From: Halopelagius fulvigenes
GTDB lineage: Archaea; Halobacteriota; Halobacteria; Halobacteriales; Haloferacaceae
Direction of reading: 5' to 3'
Assembly: GCF_042662625.1 (NCBI RefSeq)
Contig: NZ_JBHSXH010000011.1
Coordinates: forward strand, 248,001 to 312,000
Length of the DNA stretch: 64,000 nt
Shown: positions 9,491-19,048 of the stretch, one piece after another
Layout of the letters: each line of letters opens with the position of its first letter
How positions within the stretch are numbered: position 1 is the first letter of the stretch
The notes under the pieces: model-generated
Told to the model about the DNA's origin: nothing
The model's database searches: none
What the model saw: only the letters and a program-made list of their open reading frames with translations
Position numbers and translations under genes: made by a program

Positions 9491-10687
9491 ATGGCACGAA
9501 CGACGCTCGACGACGTGACGAAGCGGTTCGGTGACGACATCGTTGCCGTCAACGACCTGTCGCTCGAAATTCGCGACGGGGAGTTCCTCGTCCTCGTCGG
9601 CCCGTCCGGATGCGGGAAGTCGACGACGCTGCGAACGATCGCCGGGCTCGAGACGGTCAGCGAGGGCGAAATCCGTATCGACGGTCGCGACGTCACGGAC
9701 GTGAAGCCCAAGGACCGCGACATCGCGATGGTGTTCCAGAACTACGCGCTGTACCCCCAGAAGACGGTCTCGGGGAACATGCGATTCGGGTTGGAGATGA
9801 CGACCGACCTCGGCGACGAGGAGATCACACGTCGCGTCGAGGAAGCCGCCGAACTGCTCGATATCACGGAGCTACTGGACCGGCGTCCGCGGGCCCTCTC
9901 CGGCGGACAGCAACAGCGTGTCGCCCTCGGTCGGGCTATCGTGCGGAACCCGTCGGTGTTCCTGATGGACGAGCCGCTGTCGAACCTCGACGCCAAACTC
10001 CGGACGCAGATGCGGACAGAGCTTCAGGAGCTCCACGGTGAACTCGAGGCCACGACGGTGTACGTCACGCACGACCAGACGGAGGCGATGACGATGGGCG
10101 ACCGCATCGCCGTTCTCGAATCCGGACAACTCCAGCAGGTCGGCACGCCGATGGAGATGTACTACGAACCGGCCAACGAGTTCGTCGCGACGTTCATCGG
10201 CTCCCCCTCCATGAACACTCTGGACGCGACGTTCGACGGTGAACACCTGCAACTTCCCGGGTACACGTACGAACCGACCGAGGCCCAGCGCGAGGTGCTG
10301 GCGGCCGATCTCAGCGGCGACTCGGTGACGCTCGGCGTCCGGCCGGAGGACGTCGTCCTCGCCGACGAACCCGGGCCGCGGACGGCGGAGTTCACCGCCA
10401 GCATCGTCGAGCCGATGGGGAGCGAGAACGTCCTCCACCTGCGCCACGAGATGGGCGAAATCGTCGCAACCGTCTCGGGCGGCCAGCGCGTCCGCGAGGG
10501 CGACCGCGTCCGAGTGTCCCTCCCGGCCGACCACGTCCACGCGTTCGACGGCGAGACGGGGGAGGCCGTCTTCAACCGGACGCGGACCGAGGAGACTGCG
10601 CCGGGCGTCGTGGGGAGGTCGACCGGGTCGGACGGCGATACGCTCGCCGACGGGGCGGGCGAGACGAGCGGTGGTGATCGGCCGTGA
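9491..10687 (+). CDS. Sugar ABC transporter ATP-binding protein (MalK/UgpC type)
   Basis: A 398-residue ATPase of the second sugar importer. Walker A GPSGCGKSTT, the Q-loop VFQNYALYPQKT, the signature LSGGQQQR and Walker B VFLMDEPLSNLD are all intact. The C-terminal OB/TOBE region has GVRPEDVV. The last 30 or so residues are a Gly/Asp/Ser-rich tail absent from the paralogue at 1334-2464. It begins one base after the binding-protein stop and its own stop overlaps the GTG of the next permease by four bases, showing tight operon organisation. Confidence 0.96.
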   Translation: MARTTLDDVTKRFGDDIVAVNDLSLEIRDGEFLVLVGPSGCGKSTTLRTIAGLETVSEGEIRIDGRDVTDVKPKDRDIAMVFQNYALYPQKTVSGNMRFGLEMTTDLGDEEITRRVEEAAELLDITELLDRRPRALSGGQQQRVALGRAIVRNPSVFLMDEPLSNLDAKLRTQMRTELQELHGELEATTVYVTHDQTEAMTMGDRIAVLESGQLQQVGTPMEMYYEPANEFVATFIGSPSMNTLDATFDGEHLQLPGYTYEPTEAQREVLAADLSGDSVTLGVRPEDVVLADEPGPRTAEFTASIVEPMGSENVLHLRHEMGEIVATVSGGQRVREGDRVRVSLPADHVHAFDGETGEAVFNRTRTEETAPGVVGRSTGSDGDTLADGAGETSGGDRP

Positions 10688-11709
10688 GCACGCCTACTGA
10701 GTCCATCTGGTCTTCGTTCCGGCGCGCCGGATCGGCGGTCCGCTCGGTCGTGGGTCAGGTCGTCGATCGGCCGACCGAGGAGAACAACCTCGCCGGCTTC
10801 CTCTTCGTCATCCCTAACGTGGTGGTGTTCTCGGTGTTCCTGCTCGGGCCGATACTGTACGCCTTCGTCCTCTCCTTCCAGGAGTGGAACCTGTTCCTCG
10901 GAACCGGGAAACTGGCCTGGACAGAGGTGCTCGGTCTGCGGCTCCCCGTAGCGAACTACGTCGAAATACTGCAACCGCTCCCGTGGGAGAACAACTGGGC
11001 CTCCCTGCGGAGCCCGTCGTTCAATCTCTGGTGGTTCGCCGTCCGGAACACGGTGGCCTACACGGCGGTCGTGGTCCCCGTCCAGATCATCGGGGGGTTC
11101 CTCGTGGCGCTGGCCCTGGACAGTCGCATCCGCGGCAAGAAGGTGTACCGCGCCGCGTACTTCCTCCCGGTGATGCTGTCGGCGGCCGCCAGCGGCGTCA
11201 TCTGGCGCTGGATCCTGTCGCAGAACGGCGTCGTCAACGAGTTCCTCCGCCCGGTGGGTCTCGCCTACGGCTGGGCGAACAGCCCGAACACGGCACTGGG
11301 CGCGTTGATGCTCATCGGCCTGTGGGGTGGCATCGGGTTCAACATGATCCTCTACCTCGCCGGTCTCCAGAACATCCCCGACGAACTGTACGAAGCGGCT
11401 CGCATCGACGGCGCCGACGGACTGGACCGGATTCGCCACGTCACCTGGCCGAACCTCCGGAACACCCACTTCTTCGTCACGGTGCTGGCCATCATCGGCA
11501 CGTTCCAAGTGTTCGGCATCGCGCTGGCGTTCGCGGAGGGTGGCCCGGCCCGCGCCACGACTACGGTCGTCGTCCTCATCTACGAGACGGCGTTCGTCCA
11601 GAGCAGCTTCGGACGAGCGAGCGCGATGGCGTTCTTCCTGTTCGCCGTCGTGTTCGTGTTCAGCTACTACCGTTACCGGATCGAACAACAGGACGAGGTG
11701 GCTTACTGA
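10684..11709 (+). CDS. Sugar ABC transporter permease (MalF/UgpA type)
   Basis: A 341-residue membrane permease with six or more hydrophobic segments and an N-terminal cytoplasmic extension of about 35 residues. The EAA loop reads EAARIDGADG at about residues 237-246. It starts at GTG 10684, which overlaps the TGA of the ATPase gene (GTGA), supporting translational coupling and this start. Its stop overlaps the ATG of the next permease (TGATG). It pairs with the 286-residue permease to form the transport channel. Confidence 0.95.
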   Translation: MSTPTESIWSSFRRAGSAVRSVVGQVVDRPTEENNLAGFLFVIPNVVVFSVFLLGPILYAFVLSFQEWNLFLGTGKLAWTEVLGLRLPVANYVEILQPLPWENNWASLRSPSFNLWWFAVRNTVAYTAVVVPVQIIGGFLVALALDSRIRGKKVYRAAYFLPVMLSAAASGVIWRWILSQNGVVNEFLRPVGLAYGWANSPNTALGALMLIGLWGGIGFNMILYLAGLQNIPDELYEAARIDGADGLDRIRHVTWPNLRNTHFFVTVLAIIGTFQVFGIALAFAEGGPARATTTVVVLIYETAFVQSSFGRASAMAFFLFAVVFVFSYYRYRIEQQDEVAY

Positions 11710-12569
11710 TGTCCAAATCGAGCTACGACTACCCCGGATACGAGCGAGCAGGTGCCAGCTACTGGTCGAAGACGGCGTTGCTGTACGGAAGCATCACGCT
11801 CGGCGCGCTGTTGTGGTCCCTCCCGTTCTGGTGGATGCTGTCGACCGCACTCAGTGCGAACCCCACAGCCGGGTCCGTGTCGCTCGTCCCCGAGCAGACG
11901 ACGCTCGCGAACTTCGAGGAGCTGTTCGCGACCCAGCCCGTCGGCCGGTGGTTCTTCAACACCATCGTCTTCGCCGGCAGCGTCACGGCGTTCAACCTCG
12001 TGTTCGACAGCCTCGCGGGGTACGCCCTGGCCAAGATCGAGTTCGTCGGCCGCGAGAAGTTGTTCCTGCTGTTCGTCGCGACGATCATGGTCCCGGCGAT
12101 GGTGACGCTGATCCCGGTGTACATCCTTCTGTCGAACCTCGGGTGGGTAAACACCTACCAGGGGCTGATCGCGCCCATGATCGCCAATCCACTCGGTATC
12201 TTCCTGCTCCGCCAGCACTTCATGAACCTCCCGTCCTCGCTGGGCGACGCGGCGAAGATAGACGGCTGCAACGAGTTCCAGACCTTCTACAAGGTCTATC
12301 TCCCACTCGCCAAGCCGGCACTGGCGACGCTCGGCATCTACACGTTCGTGACGACCTGGAAGAACTTCGAGTGGCCGCTGATCATCGCGAGTGACGAGTC
12401 GATGTATACGCTGCCGGTGGCGTTGTTCGCGGTGCGGAACCAGTACTTCACCGAGTGGGGACTGGTGATGGCCGCGGCGGCGGTCATCGTCCTCCCCGTC
12501 ATCGTCGTCTTCATGTCCGCCCAGCGGTACTTCATCCGCGGGATGACGCTCAGCGGCATGAAGGGTTAA
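11709..12569 (+). CDS. Sugar ABC transporter permease (MalG/UgpE type)
   Basis: A 286-residue permease and last gene of the second sugar ABC operon. Six hydrophobic helices are visible and the EAA-type loop is GDAAKIDGCNEFQ, with the usual EAA partly altered. The ATG at 11709 overlaps the preceding stop by one base, which selects this start over the much longer open frame. The C-terminus (RYFIRGMTLSGMKG) is typical of the family. It converges on a DUF624-like gene 10 bases downstream. Confidence 0.95.
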   Translation: MSKSSYDYPGYERAGASYWSKTALLYGSITLGALLWSLPFWWMLSTALSANPTAGSVSLVPEQTTLANFEELFATQPVGRWFFNTIVFAGSVTAFNLVFDSLAGYALAKIEFVGREKLFLLFVATIMVPAMVTLIPVYILLSNLGWVNTYQGLIAPMIANPLGIFLLRQHFMNLPSSLGDAAKIDGCNEFQTFYKVYLPLAKPALATLGIYTFVTTWKNFEWPLIIASDESMYTLPVALFAVRNQYFTEWGLVMAAAAVIVLPVIVVFMSAQRYFIRGMTLSGMKG

Positions 12570-12579
12570 CGGTCCGACG

Positions 12580-13260
12580 TCACGATTCGACGTCCGCGTC
12601 CGTGTCCGGGGCGACGGCCGCCGCGCCGTCGCCGACCACCGCCTCGAACGCGACGACTTCTATCACGCCGAGGACGCCCGCCAACAGCATCGGCACCGTC
12701 ACCGGAACGTAACTCGCGACCACGAGGAGGCCGGCGAGCGAGACGAGCCAGAGGACGGTGTACGAGGCGTACTCGGTAAGGGACTGTCTGGTCAGCCGAA
12801 GCGCGCGAACCGCGGACGGCGGCGGCGATGTCCGCGCGCGAAAGCTACCGACCCGGAGCGTCACCGCTAACGCCCCGACGACGCCGTACGCGCCGAGGAG
12901 CGCGAGCAACAGGAGGCCGCCGTCGTTCCGCGCCGTCCCGACGACGTAGTAGAACGCCGTCACTCCGCCGACCGAGAGCAGGAGGAGACTGAACGGGAGA
13001 CCCGTCTTCAGATTCCGTCGGAAGGCCTCGACGAACAGACGAACTCGCCCGCGCTCCGTCGGCGGCGCGCCGGTATCGCGACGGGTGACGACTGCCGTCA
13101 GCACCTCGACGGCGGCCAGTATCGCCGGGCCGACGGTGACGAGCGGCAGGGATGCCACCGCCGTCAGCAGGCTCGCGACGACGATAGTGAGGAGTTCCGC
13201 GTAGAGCACGCGGATGACCGTCGTCGCCGTCGCGACGGGGCTCGGCAGGGATTCCGACAT
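12580..13260 (-). CDS. DUF624/YesL-like membrane protein
   Basis: A 226-residue membrane protein with about five to six hydrophobic segments and an acidic C-terminal tail. The start (TVIRVLYAELLTIVVASLL and PLVTVGPAILAAVEV) and the basic loop FRRNLKTGLPF resemble DUF624/YesL proteins, which in bacteria are often encoded beside carbohydrate ABC importers. The role is unknown; regulation or assembly of the transporter has been suggested from gene context only. It is convergent with the ABC operon, 10 bases apart. GATAAAG 27-33 bases before the ATG is a TATA candidate. Confidence 0.7.
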   Translation of the reverse strand: MSESLPSPVATATTVIRVLYAELLTIVVASLLTAVASLPLVTVGPAILAAVEVLTAVVTRRDTGAPPTERGRVRLFVEAFRRNLKTGLPFSLLLLSVGGVTAFYYVVGTARNDGGLLLLALLGAYGVVGALAVTLRVGSFRARTSPPPSAVRALRLTRQSLTEYASYTVLWLVSLAGLLVVASYVPVTVPMLLAGVLGVIEVVAFEAVVGDGAAAVAPDTDADVES

Positions 13261-13742
13261 TCGTCCCGGGTATCGTCGTCTCCCGGGATAAAGAGAACGG
13301 TCCGGACGACCTCAGGAACGACCGTCGCCGTCGTCTGGTCGTTCCCGCACGTAGTGACGTTCGGCCAGTCGCGCCGTTCCCGACGGCCAGTTACTGGCAC
13401 CCGGCCAGTTTCGGCGCCGTCGAGAGGGAGCGATATGCGATAGATATGAACATCGGAACTCCATTATTTGGATATCGAAGACCGAAGTAGTCAGTCATCG
13501 AAGCGACGCGACGGGGCGACGCTCCACCGATGGACGTCCGTTCCATCGAACCCGCTTTGGGAGTCTCTCCTCCCCCTATTCGATACAACCGGTATTGTAC
13601 AAAATCGGACTCAGACGTTTCCCTCGTTCGACGGTCAACCCTCGTCGGGTCGATCCACAAAATGCCCGATAAAGCGTTTTGAGACCCGGAAAAAGATCCG
13701 ATCCGAGAAATACGACGTTCGAGTACGAACGACGGTTCGGAG
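13261..13742. other. Intergenic region, no gene recognised
   Basis: About 480 bases separate the start of the DUF624-like gene from the end of the chemotaxis transducer gene. Short open frames on both strands (for example 13391-13660 minus and 13468-13746 plus) have low-complexity translations and no recognisable motif. The part at 13430-13490 is AT-rich. The only supported element is the TATA candidate near 13287-13293 for the DUF624-like gene. Confidence 0.5.
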
Positions 13743-16691
13743 TTAGTCGCTCACGCTGGTCTGGACCTCCTCCCTTTCGGGCTTTCCTCCCATTTCGAGC
13801 TCCGTAGCGTCCGCTTCTGTTTGTCCCTGCGGCACACTTCCGTCGTGATCGCCGACTTCGAACTGATTCACAAGTTCTTGGAGCGACTGCGCCGACGCGG
13901 ACACGTTCTGGATGTTCCGCGTCACCTCGTTTATCGACGCGGTCTGCTCTTCGGTCGCCGCCGAGACGGTACTCGTCTGCGACGTCGTCTCCTCGCTCAC
14001 GCTCGACACCTCGTCGACCATCGAGACGACTTCCTCCGTGGACGTCGCCTGCGCTTCCGTCGACTCTGATATCTCCCTTACGCCGTGTTCGGCTCTCTGA
14101 CTCGCGTCGGCGATGTCGTCGAACATCTCGATGGCGTTCTCGATGGTCTCTGCGCCGGTTTCGACGCGGTCCTTCATCGACTGCATGTCGCCCACCGTCT
14201 CGTCGGTGTCCTCCTGAATCTCGGTGATGAGTTTCTCGACGTCCTCGGTGGCGTCCTCCGCCTCGTTCGCGAGCGTCTTTATCTCGTTTGCGACCACCGC
14301 GAAGCCCTTTCCGACCTCGCCGGCGCGCGCGGCCTCGATGGACGCGTTGAGCGCGAGTAGGTTGGTCTGCTCGGTGATGTCCGTTATCAACTGGACGATG
14401 TCGTTTATCTCGTCGATGCGGTCTTCGAGACCCTCGACCTGGTCGACGGCGGCGTTCGTCTCCGTCTCGATGGCGGAGATCTCCTGCGTGGCGTCGGCGG
14501 CGTGTTCGCGGCCGCGTTCCGCCAGCGACACCGCCTCGTTCGCCGTATCGACCACGCCGTCGGCCGACGCGGCGACTTCCTCGATGGTGGCCGAGAGATT
14601 GTTCATCTCGTCGGACGCCGCCTGGAGCTGTTCGGTCTGCTGTTGCGCCCCGTGGGCTATCTCTTCGACCGATTCGGCGGTCGCCTGACTCGCGGACTCT
14701 ATCTCCTCGGCGCTCGCGACGGTTTCGTTGCTCACCTGCGCGAACTCGTCTGCGACCTCGTGAACCTCCACGAGGCTCTGTCGAACCTTCTCGATGCCGT
14801 CGTCGATGTCGGACATGATGGCTCCGAACTCCCCGGGGAGGTCGGTCCGAATGTCGCGGTTCAACTTCCCGTCGCCGAGGTTCTCGCTGACGGTCCGGAG
14901 TTCGGCGACCTGCCGTCGGAGATTCCGCTGCATGTCGCCGAACGCCTCGACCAGGTCTCCGATTTCGTCGTCGGACGCCTCGATTTCGCTCTGGTCGTCG
15001 TCGAAGCGACCCTCCGCGAGGGCCGTCGCCCGGTCCCGGAGCTGCACGATGGGACGGGAGAAGTACCGCGCCGACCGGTATCCGATCGCGACGACGCCGA
15101 CGCCGATGCCGCCGATCAACAGGAGGAAGATGTTCCGGGCCGAGGCGGTTCTGTCGCTCAACTCCTTTCCGAGGGCCACGCTCGGTGCCGTCACGTCCTC
15201 CTCGGGGACCGTCGCGAGGAGCGCGAACTGCTTGTCGCCGAACTGAAGCGGCGCGTACCCGACGTAGTAGCTCTCGTTCCCGTCGCTCCCCCGCTTCGCG
15301 TAGGTGCTCAGACCTCGCTCTCCGGCGAGTATCCGAGACTGCGCGACGCCGGCGAGCGACCCCGCGTACTTCGTGTCCGCGATGTTCGACCCCGACTCGA
15401 CGACCGACTCGTTCGGGTGGCTGAGCACCCGTCCGTCAGCGTTCACGATGCTCAGATGGCCGCTATCGCCGACGGTGACGTCGTTCGTGAGCGCCGAGAG
15501 GATGCTGTAGTTGAACCGGAGCGCGATCGATCCCGCGAACTCCCCGCCTTGGTACACGGGGGTCGAGAGGTACATCGCTTGCTCGCCCTCTATCGTCTGG
15601 ACGCTTCCGACGTGAACCTCGCCCTTCTGGAGATTCTTGCTCCGCTTGAACCAGTCGCTGCCGGCGTACGAGGCGCCCTCGACCGATTCGGTGACGACCT
15701 CTCCGTCCGCCCTGTGTGCGCGGATGACGCCCGCTCCGTTCTCGTCGGTCAGGATTATCTCCTCGTAGGCGGGCACCTCGCTGCCGTCGATAGAGACGGA
15801 CCGCGTGTTCAGGTAACTCCGGAACGACGCGTTGATCCTATCCTTCGCGCTCTCTCTGGCGGTCGTCTGGAGTTCGTAGTAGTAGACGTTCGGTGCGAGC
15901 ACCCAGTCGAAGTCCTCGTGGTAGGTGTAGGCGATGAACTTCCGTTCGAGGGGGTTCCCCTTCTGGGTGGTGTCCTCCCAGTCGTACTCCGCGATTCCCC
16001 AGTCCTCGCCGTTCCGAACGCCGGAGTTCGACCGGACGGTCGATTCGACGTCTTCGAACACCATCAACGAGGCGTCCGCTTTGAGGTTGAAGCCGTCGCG
16101 GAGACTGTGGTGGGCGACGATGTTCGAGTCACGGTCGGTGATGTACCCGTACCCGGTGGTACCGATGTAGCCGGGGTGGAACATCTTCGAGAGGGTGCCG
16201 GACGACCGCACTCCGTCGCCGGTCGTCCCGGTGAGAATCCGCTCGACTTTCCTCTCGACCTGTCGTTGCTGTTCGGGAGTGAGTTGCTCCCACCGCTTCC
16301 CGCCGTACTGCTCTTCGAGAACGGTCCGCTTCGTACTCTCGACGGTGCTGTGCATCTGCAGAGCCATGTGGCCGAGCTGCGTCCGACTCTGCCGCTGGAC
16401 GAGGTCCCACTCGCCGGCTTTCGCCGCCTGATAGTTCTGCACCGGTGAGGAGTCGGCCAGCGAACGCGCGTCCACGCGTCGCACGTCCATGACGTTCTGA
16501 ATCTGCTCTTGCCGCGCGTTGACCGTGTTGTTCAGTTCGCCCGTGACCTGTCCCTCCATGTGAGTCGTACTCTGTTCTTGCGCGTACGACCCGATCTCCT
16601 GCATCTCGTAGATTCCGGTCCCGCCGACCACGGAAACCGGAATCAGCGAGATGGCGAGACAGAGCGCGATGAGTTTCGTCTGTATCTTCAT
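13743..16691 (-). CDS. Methyl-accepting chemotaxis transducer with large extracellular sensor
   Basis: A 982-residue membrane receptor. A signal-anchor helix (about residues 6-25) leads into a very long extracellular part of about 520 residues that appears to contain two Cache-like modules: one around 170-275 (GYGYITDRDSNIVAHH) and one around 300-535. A second membrane helix lies at about 544-565, followed by HAMP linkers (to about 680) and the methyl-accepting signalling domain. The highly conserved hairpin tip is ITEQTNLLALNASIEAARAG. The family senses ligands and controls the CheA kinase. The ligand is unknown; neighbouring sugar genes make a sugar or sugar-acid attractant plausible. Confidence 0.93.
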   Translation of the reverse strand: MKIQTKLIALCLAISLIPVSVVGGTGIYEMQEIGSYAQEQSTTHMEGQVTGELNNTVNARQEQIQNVMDVRRVDARSLADSSPVQNYQAAKAGEWDLVQRQSRTQLGHMALQMHSTVESTKRTVLEEQYGGKRWEQLTPEQQRQVERKVERILTGTTGDGVRSSGTLSKMFHPGYIGTTGYGYITDRDSNIVAHHSLRDGFNLKADASLMVFEDVESTVRSNSGVRNGEDWGIAEYDWEDTTQKGNPLERKFIAYTYHEDFDWVLAPNVYYYELQTTARESAKDRINASFRSYLNTRSVSIDGSEVPAYEEIILTDENGAGVIRAHRADGEVVTESVEGASYAGSDWFKRSKNLQKGEVHVGSVQTIEGEQAMYLSTPVYQGGEFAGSIALRFNYSILSALTNDVTVGDSGHLSIVNADGRVLSHPNESVVESGSNIADTKYAGSLAGVAQSRILAGERGLSTYAKRGSDGNESYYVGYAPLQFGDKQFALLATVPEEDVTAPSVALGKELSDRTASARNIFLLLIGGIGVGVVAIGYRSARYFSRPIVQLRDRATALAEGRFDDDQSEIEASDDEIGDLVEAFGDMQRNLRRQVAELRTVSENLGDGKLNRDIRTDLPGEFGAIMSDIDDGIEKVRQSLVEVHEVADEFAQVSNETVASAEEIESASQATAESVEEIAHGAQQQTEQLQAASDEMNNLSATIEEVAASADGVVDTANEAVSLAERGREHAADATQEISAIETETNAAVDQVEGLEDRIDEINDIVQLITDITEQTNLLALNASIEAARAGEVGKGFAVVANEIKTLANEAEDATEDVEKLITEIQEDTDETVGDMQSMKDRVETGAETIENAIEMFDDIADASQRAEHGVREISESTEAQATSTEEVVSMVDEVSSVSEETTSQTSTVSAATEEQTASINEVTRNIQNVSASAQSLQELVNQFEVGDHDGSVPQGQTEADATELEMGGKPEREEVQTSVSD

Positions 16692-17697
16692 GTCGTATCT
16701 CCCCGTTCGTCGTCCGTTCGCCGTCCAAATCGGATGTCTCGAATGCTGGTCGCTCTGACCGCATCGTTCGCCCCTTTACCCGGTATCGTCTCTGATGTGA
16801 GCACTACATACTCAGTATTATATTTCATATATAACGCCACGGGCGAAAATATCTCTCGTGATAATGAGGGCGTGGCCCACCCGACCGTGAACGAGGGACG
16901 GTCACAGCGGTCGTGGTGCGCCGAGATGCAGGATTTTTGCGAGGAACGCTGCCGATGAACATTCGACGGTCCTCGTCGGCGACACTGGTCGACTTCCCGG
17001 TCGTAACTCCGGAATTTCATCTAATTAATTCTATCGAATAGCGGTTCGAAGCCGGACGGGGGATCCGCTTCCTCCCGCGGTTCGGACGGCGTGCCGGAGA
17101 ATCACTCAGAGCGGGTCTGGACGTCTCTCATGGGGGGAGAGTCCGATGGAAAGATCAGAACTCCATTCATACGGGACGAAACGTGCGAACGTCTCGTTGA
17201 CGTTCGCCTGTACGGTCGAATCTACTCGATTCGGGGGTTCTCGATTGCGATTCGAGCGACCCCGTCGCTCACGTCTCGACGGGGTACGTGCGGCCGGACT
17301 CGTCGCTCTCGGATCGGCCCCGTCTGAGATATGTGATTGGACACCTCCCCGGTTCGACCGTCGAACTCTGTCCCCTCTCCCTCGGGGTGTCGTTAGCGGG
17401 CGTCGTGGCCGCTACACTCCTCGCTGTCGCTTTCGGTCCCGCGTCCAGACAGTTCGCGGAACTCTCGGTCCGACCCTCAACGCCCTCCTCTCCATGAGTC
17501 ACGCAGTCCATCCGCTCCGACCGCTCGTCGCATTCGCCGTCCCGTTTCAACACGCTGGCGATGCAGCGTTACCGCTCCGAGTTCGGCGTACAATTACCTG
17601 ATTGATGGCATAAAATCACGGGCTGAACCGGCGCTGGTACCCCGGTCTTCTAGACCTTTTCTGCGTAGGCAACTGACCCGGCCTTCGCCCGAACTGC
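16692..17697. other. 1-kb intergenic region, no gene recognised
   Basis: This stretch lies between the transducer start and the end of the GH2 remnant. An AT-rich block at about 16803-16838 could hold an upstream promoter for the transducer. Open frames such as 17146-17601 (plus), 17269-17553 (minus) and 17288-17497 (plus) have arginine- and serine-rich translations typical of antisense frames in GC-rich DNA and no motif. The 17288-17497 frame has one possible hydrophobic segment but no promoter. Confidence 0.45.
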
Positions 17698-18795
17698 TTA
17701 CGCTGCGTCTTCGACCGTCACGGTCACGCCGTCGCCAACTAGCCCGTCGGCTGTGGCTTCGATCTCGACCGTCCCGCCTTCCCGGTCCGCCCGGACGACG
17801 GTGATGCAGGTCCCGCGATACGCCGACCGAGTGTCGCCGACCCAAGGCTCGTTACTGTCGGTATTTCCGTTATCGACGCCGGCGATTTCACCTGCGCCCG
17901 AGACGTCGAATCGGATCTCGTGATCTGCGCGGGGGACGCGCACCCCGGTATCGTCGGTGACGGTCGCCCGGACGTACGCTAGGTCACGACCGTCTGCGAT
18001 TATCGTCTCGCGGTCCGCGTCGAGTTCGATCCGGCTGGGGTCGCCAGCCGTTTCCAGTTCGTGTTCAGCGACTACTTCGCCGTCCTCTTTCGCCACCGCA
18101 CGGAGTGTCCCGGCCTCGTAGGGGACGTACCACTCGATCGGGCGGGGCCCGAAACCGTCGGCGCGTTGAGTGCCAAGCGGTTCGTCGTTCTGATGGAGTT
18201 CGACCGATTCGGCGTTCTTGACTTCGGTTAGCATCTGGACTTCAGCGCGGTGGCGATTGACTGCGGTCGTACGGATGTCGGTGCCGAACGGTGCCACGGC
18301 GACCGAGTCGGTTTCGATCAAGTGCACGTCGCGATAGATACCCGACCCGGTGTACCAGCGACTGTGTGGGTACTCGTCGTTGTCGACGCGGACGGCGAGC
18401 GTCTCACCGCCGTCGACACCGAACTCGGAGAGCTTGTCGTTCACCGTCGAGTAGCCGTACGGGCGGTGACCGACGTGCTCACCGTCGACGTACACGTCGA
18501 AGTTCCGGTAGACTCCGTCGAATCGGATGGTCGCGTCCCGGTCGATATCGGCCGGGAGTTCGCGGCGGTACCAGCCCACGCCACCCGGAGCGAAGCCCTG
18601 TTGTTGCCCGCCGGGATTCTCGGAATCGAACGGGCCCCTGATGCTCCAGTCGTGGGGGACTTCGACGACCTCCCAGCCGCTATCGTCGAGTTCGGGGTCG
18701 GCGCCGTCGTCGAGGTCACCGAGGTGGAAGCGCCAGCCCGTCTCTAAGCGACGGACGCGCCGATACTCCCGGGAGGGACCTGTCTTGATCGTCAT
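17698..18795 (-). CDS. GH2 beta-galactosidase homologue lacking the catalytic barrel
   Basis: A 365-residue protein that joins the two ends of a GH2 enzyme in one open frame. Residues from about 10 to 165 are the jelly-roll sugar-binding domain (VPHDWSIRGPF, GGVGWYRREL, FDGVYRNFDVYVDG, HSRWYTGSGIYRDV). About 30 residues of the following Ig-like domain lead to residue 194, where the sequence jumps to the C-terminal module (SVELHQNDEPLG, VPYEAGTLRAVAKEDG, AGDPSRIELDADR). The TIM barrel with both catalytic glutamates is missing, near base 18215. Family members usually exceed 700 residues. ATG 18795 is preferred over 18837 because AGATAATT lies about 29 bases upstream. It cannot be a hydrolase; it may be a lectin-like remnant or a decaying gene. 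Confidence 0.75.
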   Translation of the reverse strand: MTIKTGPSREYRRVRRLETGWRFHLGDLDDGADPELDDSGWEVVEVPHDWSIRGPFDSENPGGQQQGFAPGGVGWYRRELPADIDRDATIRFDGVYRNFDVYVDGEHVGHRPYGYSTVNDKLSEFGVDGGETLAVRVDNDEYPHSRWYTGSGIYRDVHLIETDSVAVAPFGTDIRTTAVNRHRAEVQMLTEVKNAESVELHQNDEPLGTQRADGFGPRPIEWYVPYEAGTLRAVAKEDGEVVAEHELETAGDPSRIELDADRETIIADGRDLAYVRATVTDDTGVRVPRADHEIRFDVSGAGEIAGVDNGNTDSNEPWVGDTRSAYRGTCITVVRADREGGTVEIEATADGLVGDGVTVTVEDAA

Positions 18796-19048
18796 GTGTT
18801 CACATTGATCAGTCTCGTCAATTATCTTTTGATTCACTGAGAGATCGGTTATCCTGTTACTTCGGTCCCTCTCGAACCGATGTGAGTCGAATCGCCTGAT
18901 CGGCTTCGTATCTGGTCCGAAGCAGATTCGTCTGTCGTCACTCTCTCTGACTCCCGTGATTTAGGATACCCCCGAATCCTGAATTACGAGACGCGGAGGG
19001 ATACCAGCAGACTGATATGATTACGGTGCGTTTCGTAGGCTACTCCGG

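Noticed and set aside
14502..16448. 648-codon open frame on the plus strand
   Set aside because: Antisense to the chemotaxis transducer; long antisense frames are common in GC-rich haloarchaeal genes with third-position GC bias.
17146..17601. Possible gene in the 1-kb gap before the GH2 remnant
   Set aside because: Arg/Ser/Leu-rich translation, no promoter element and no recognisable motif.
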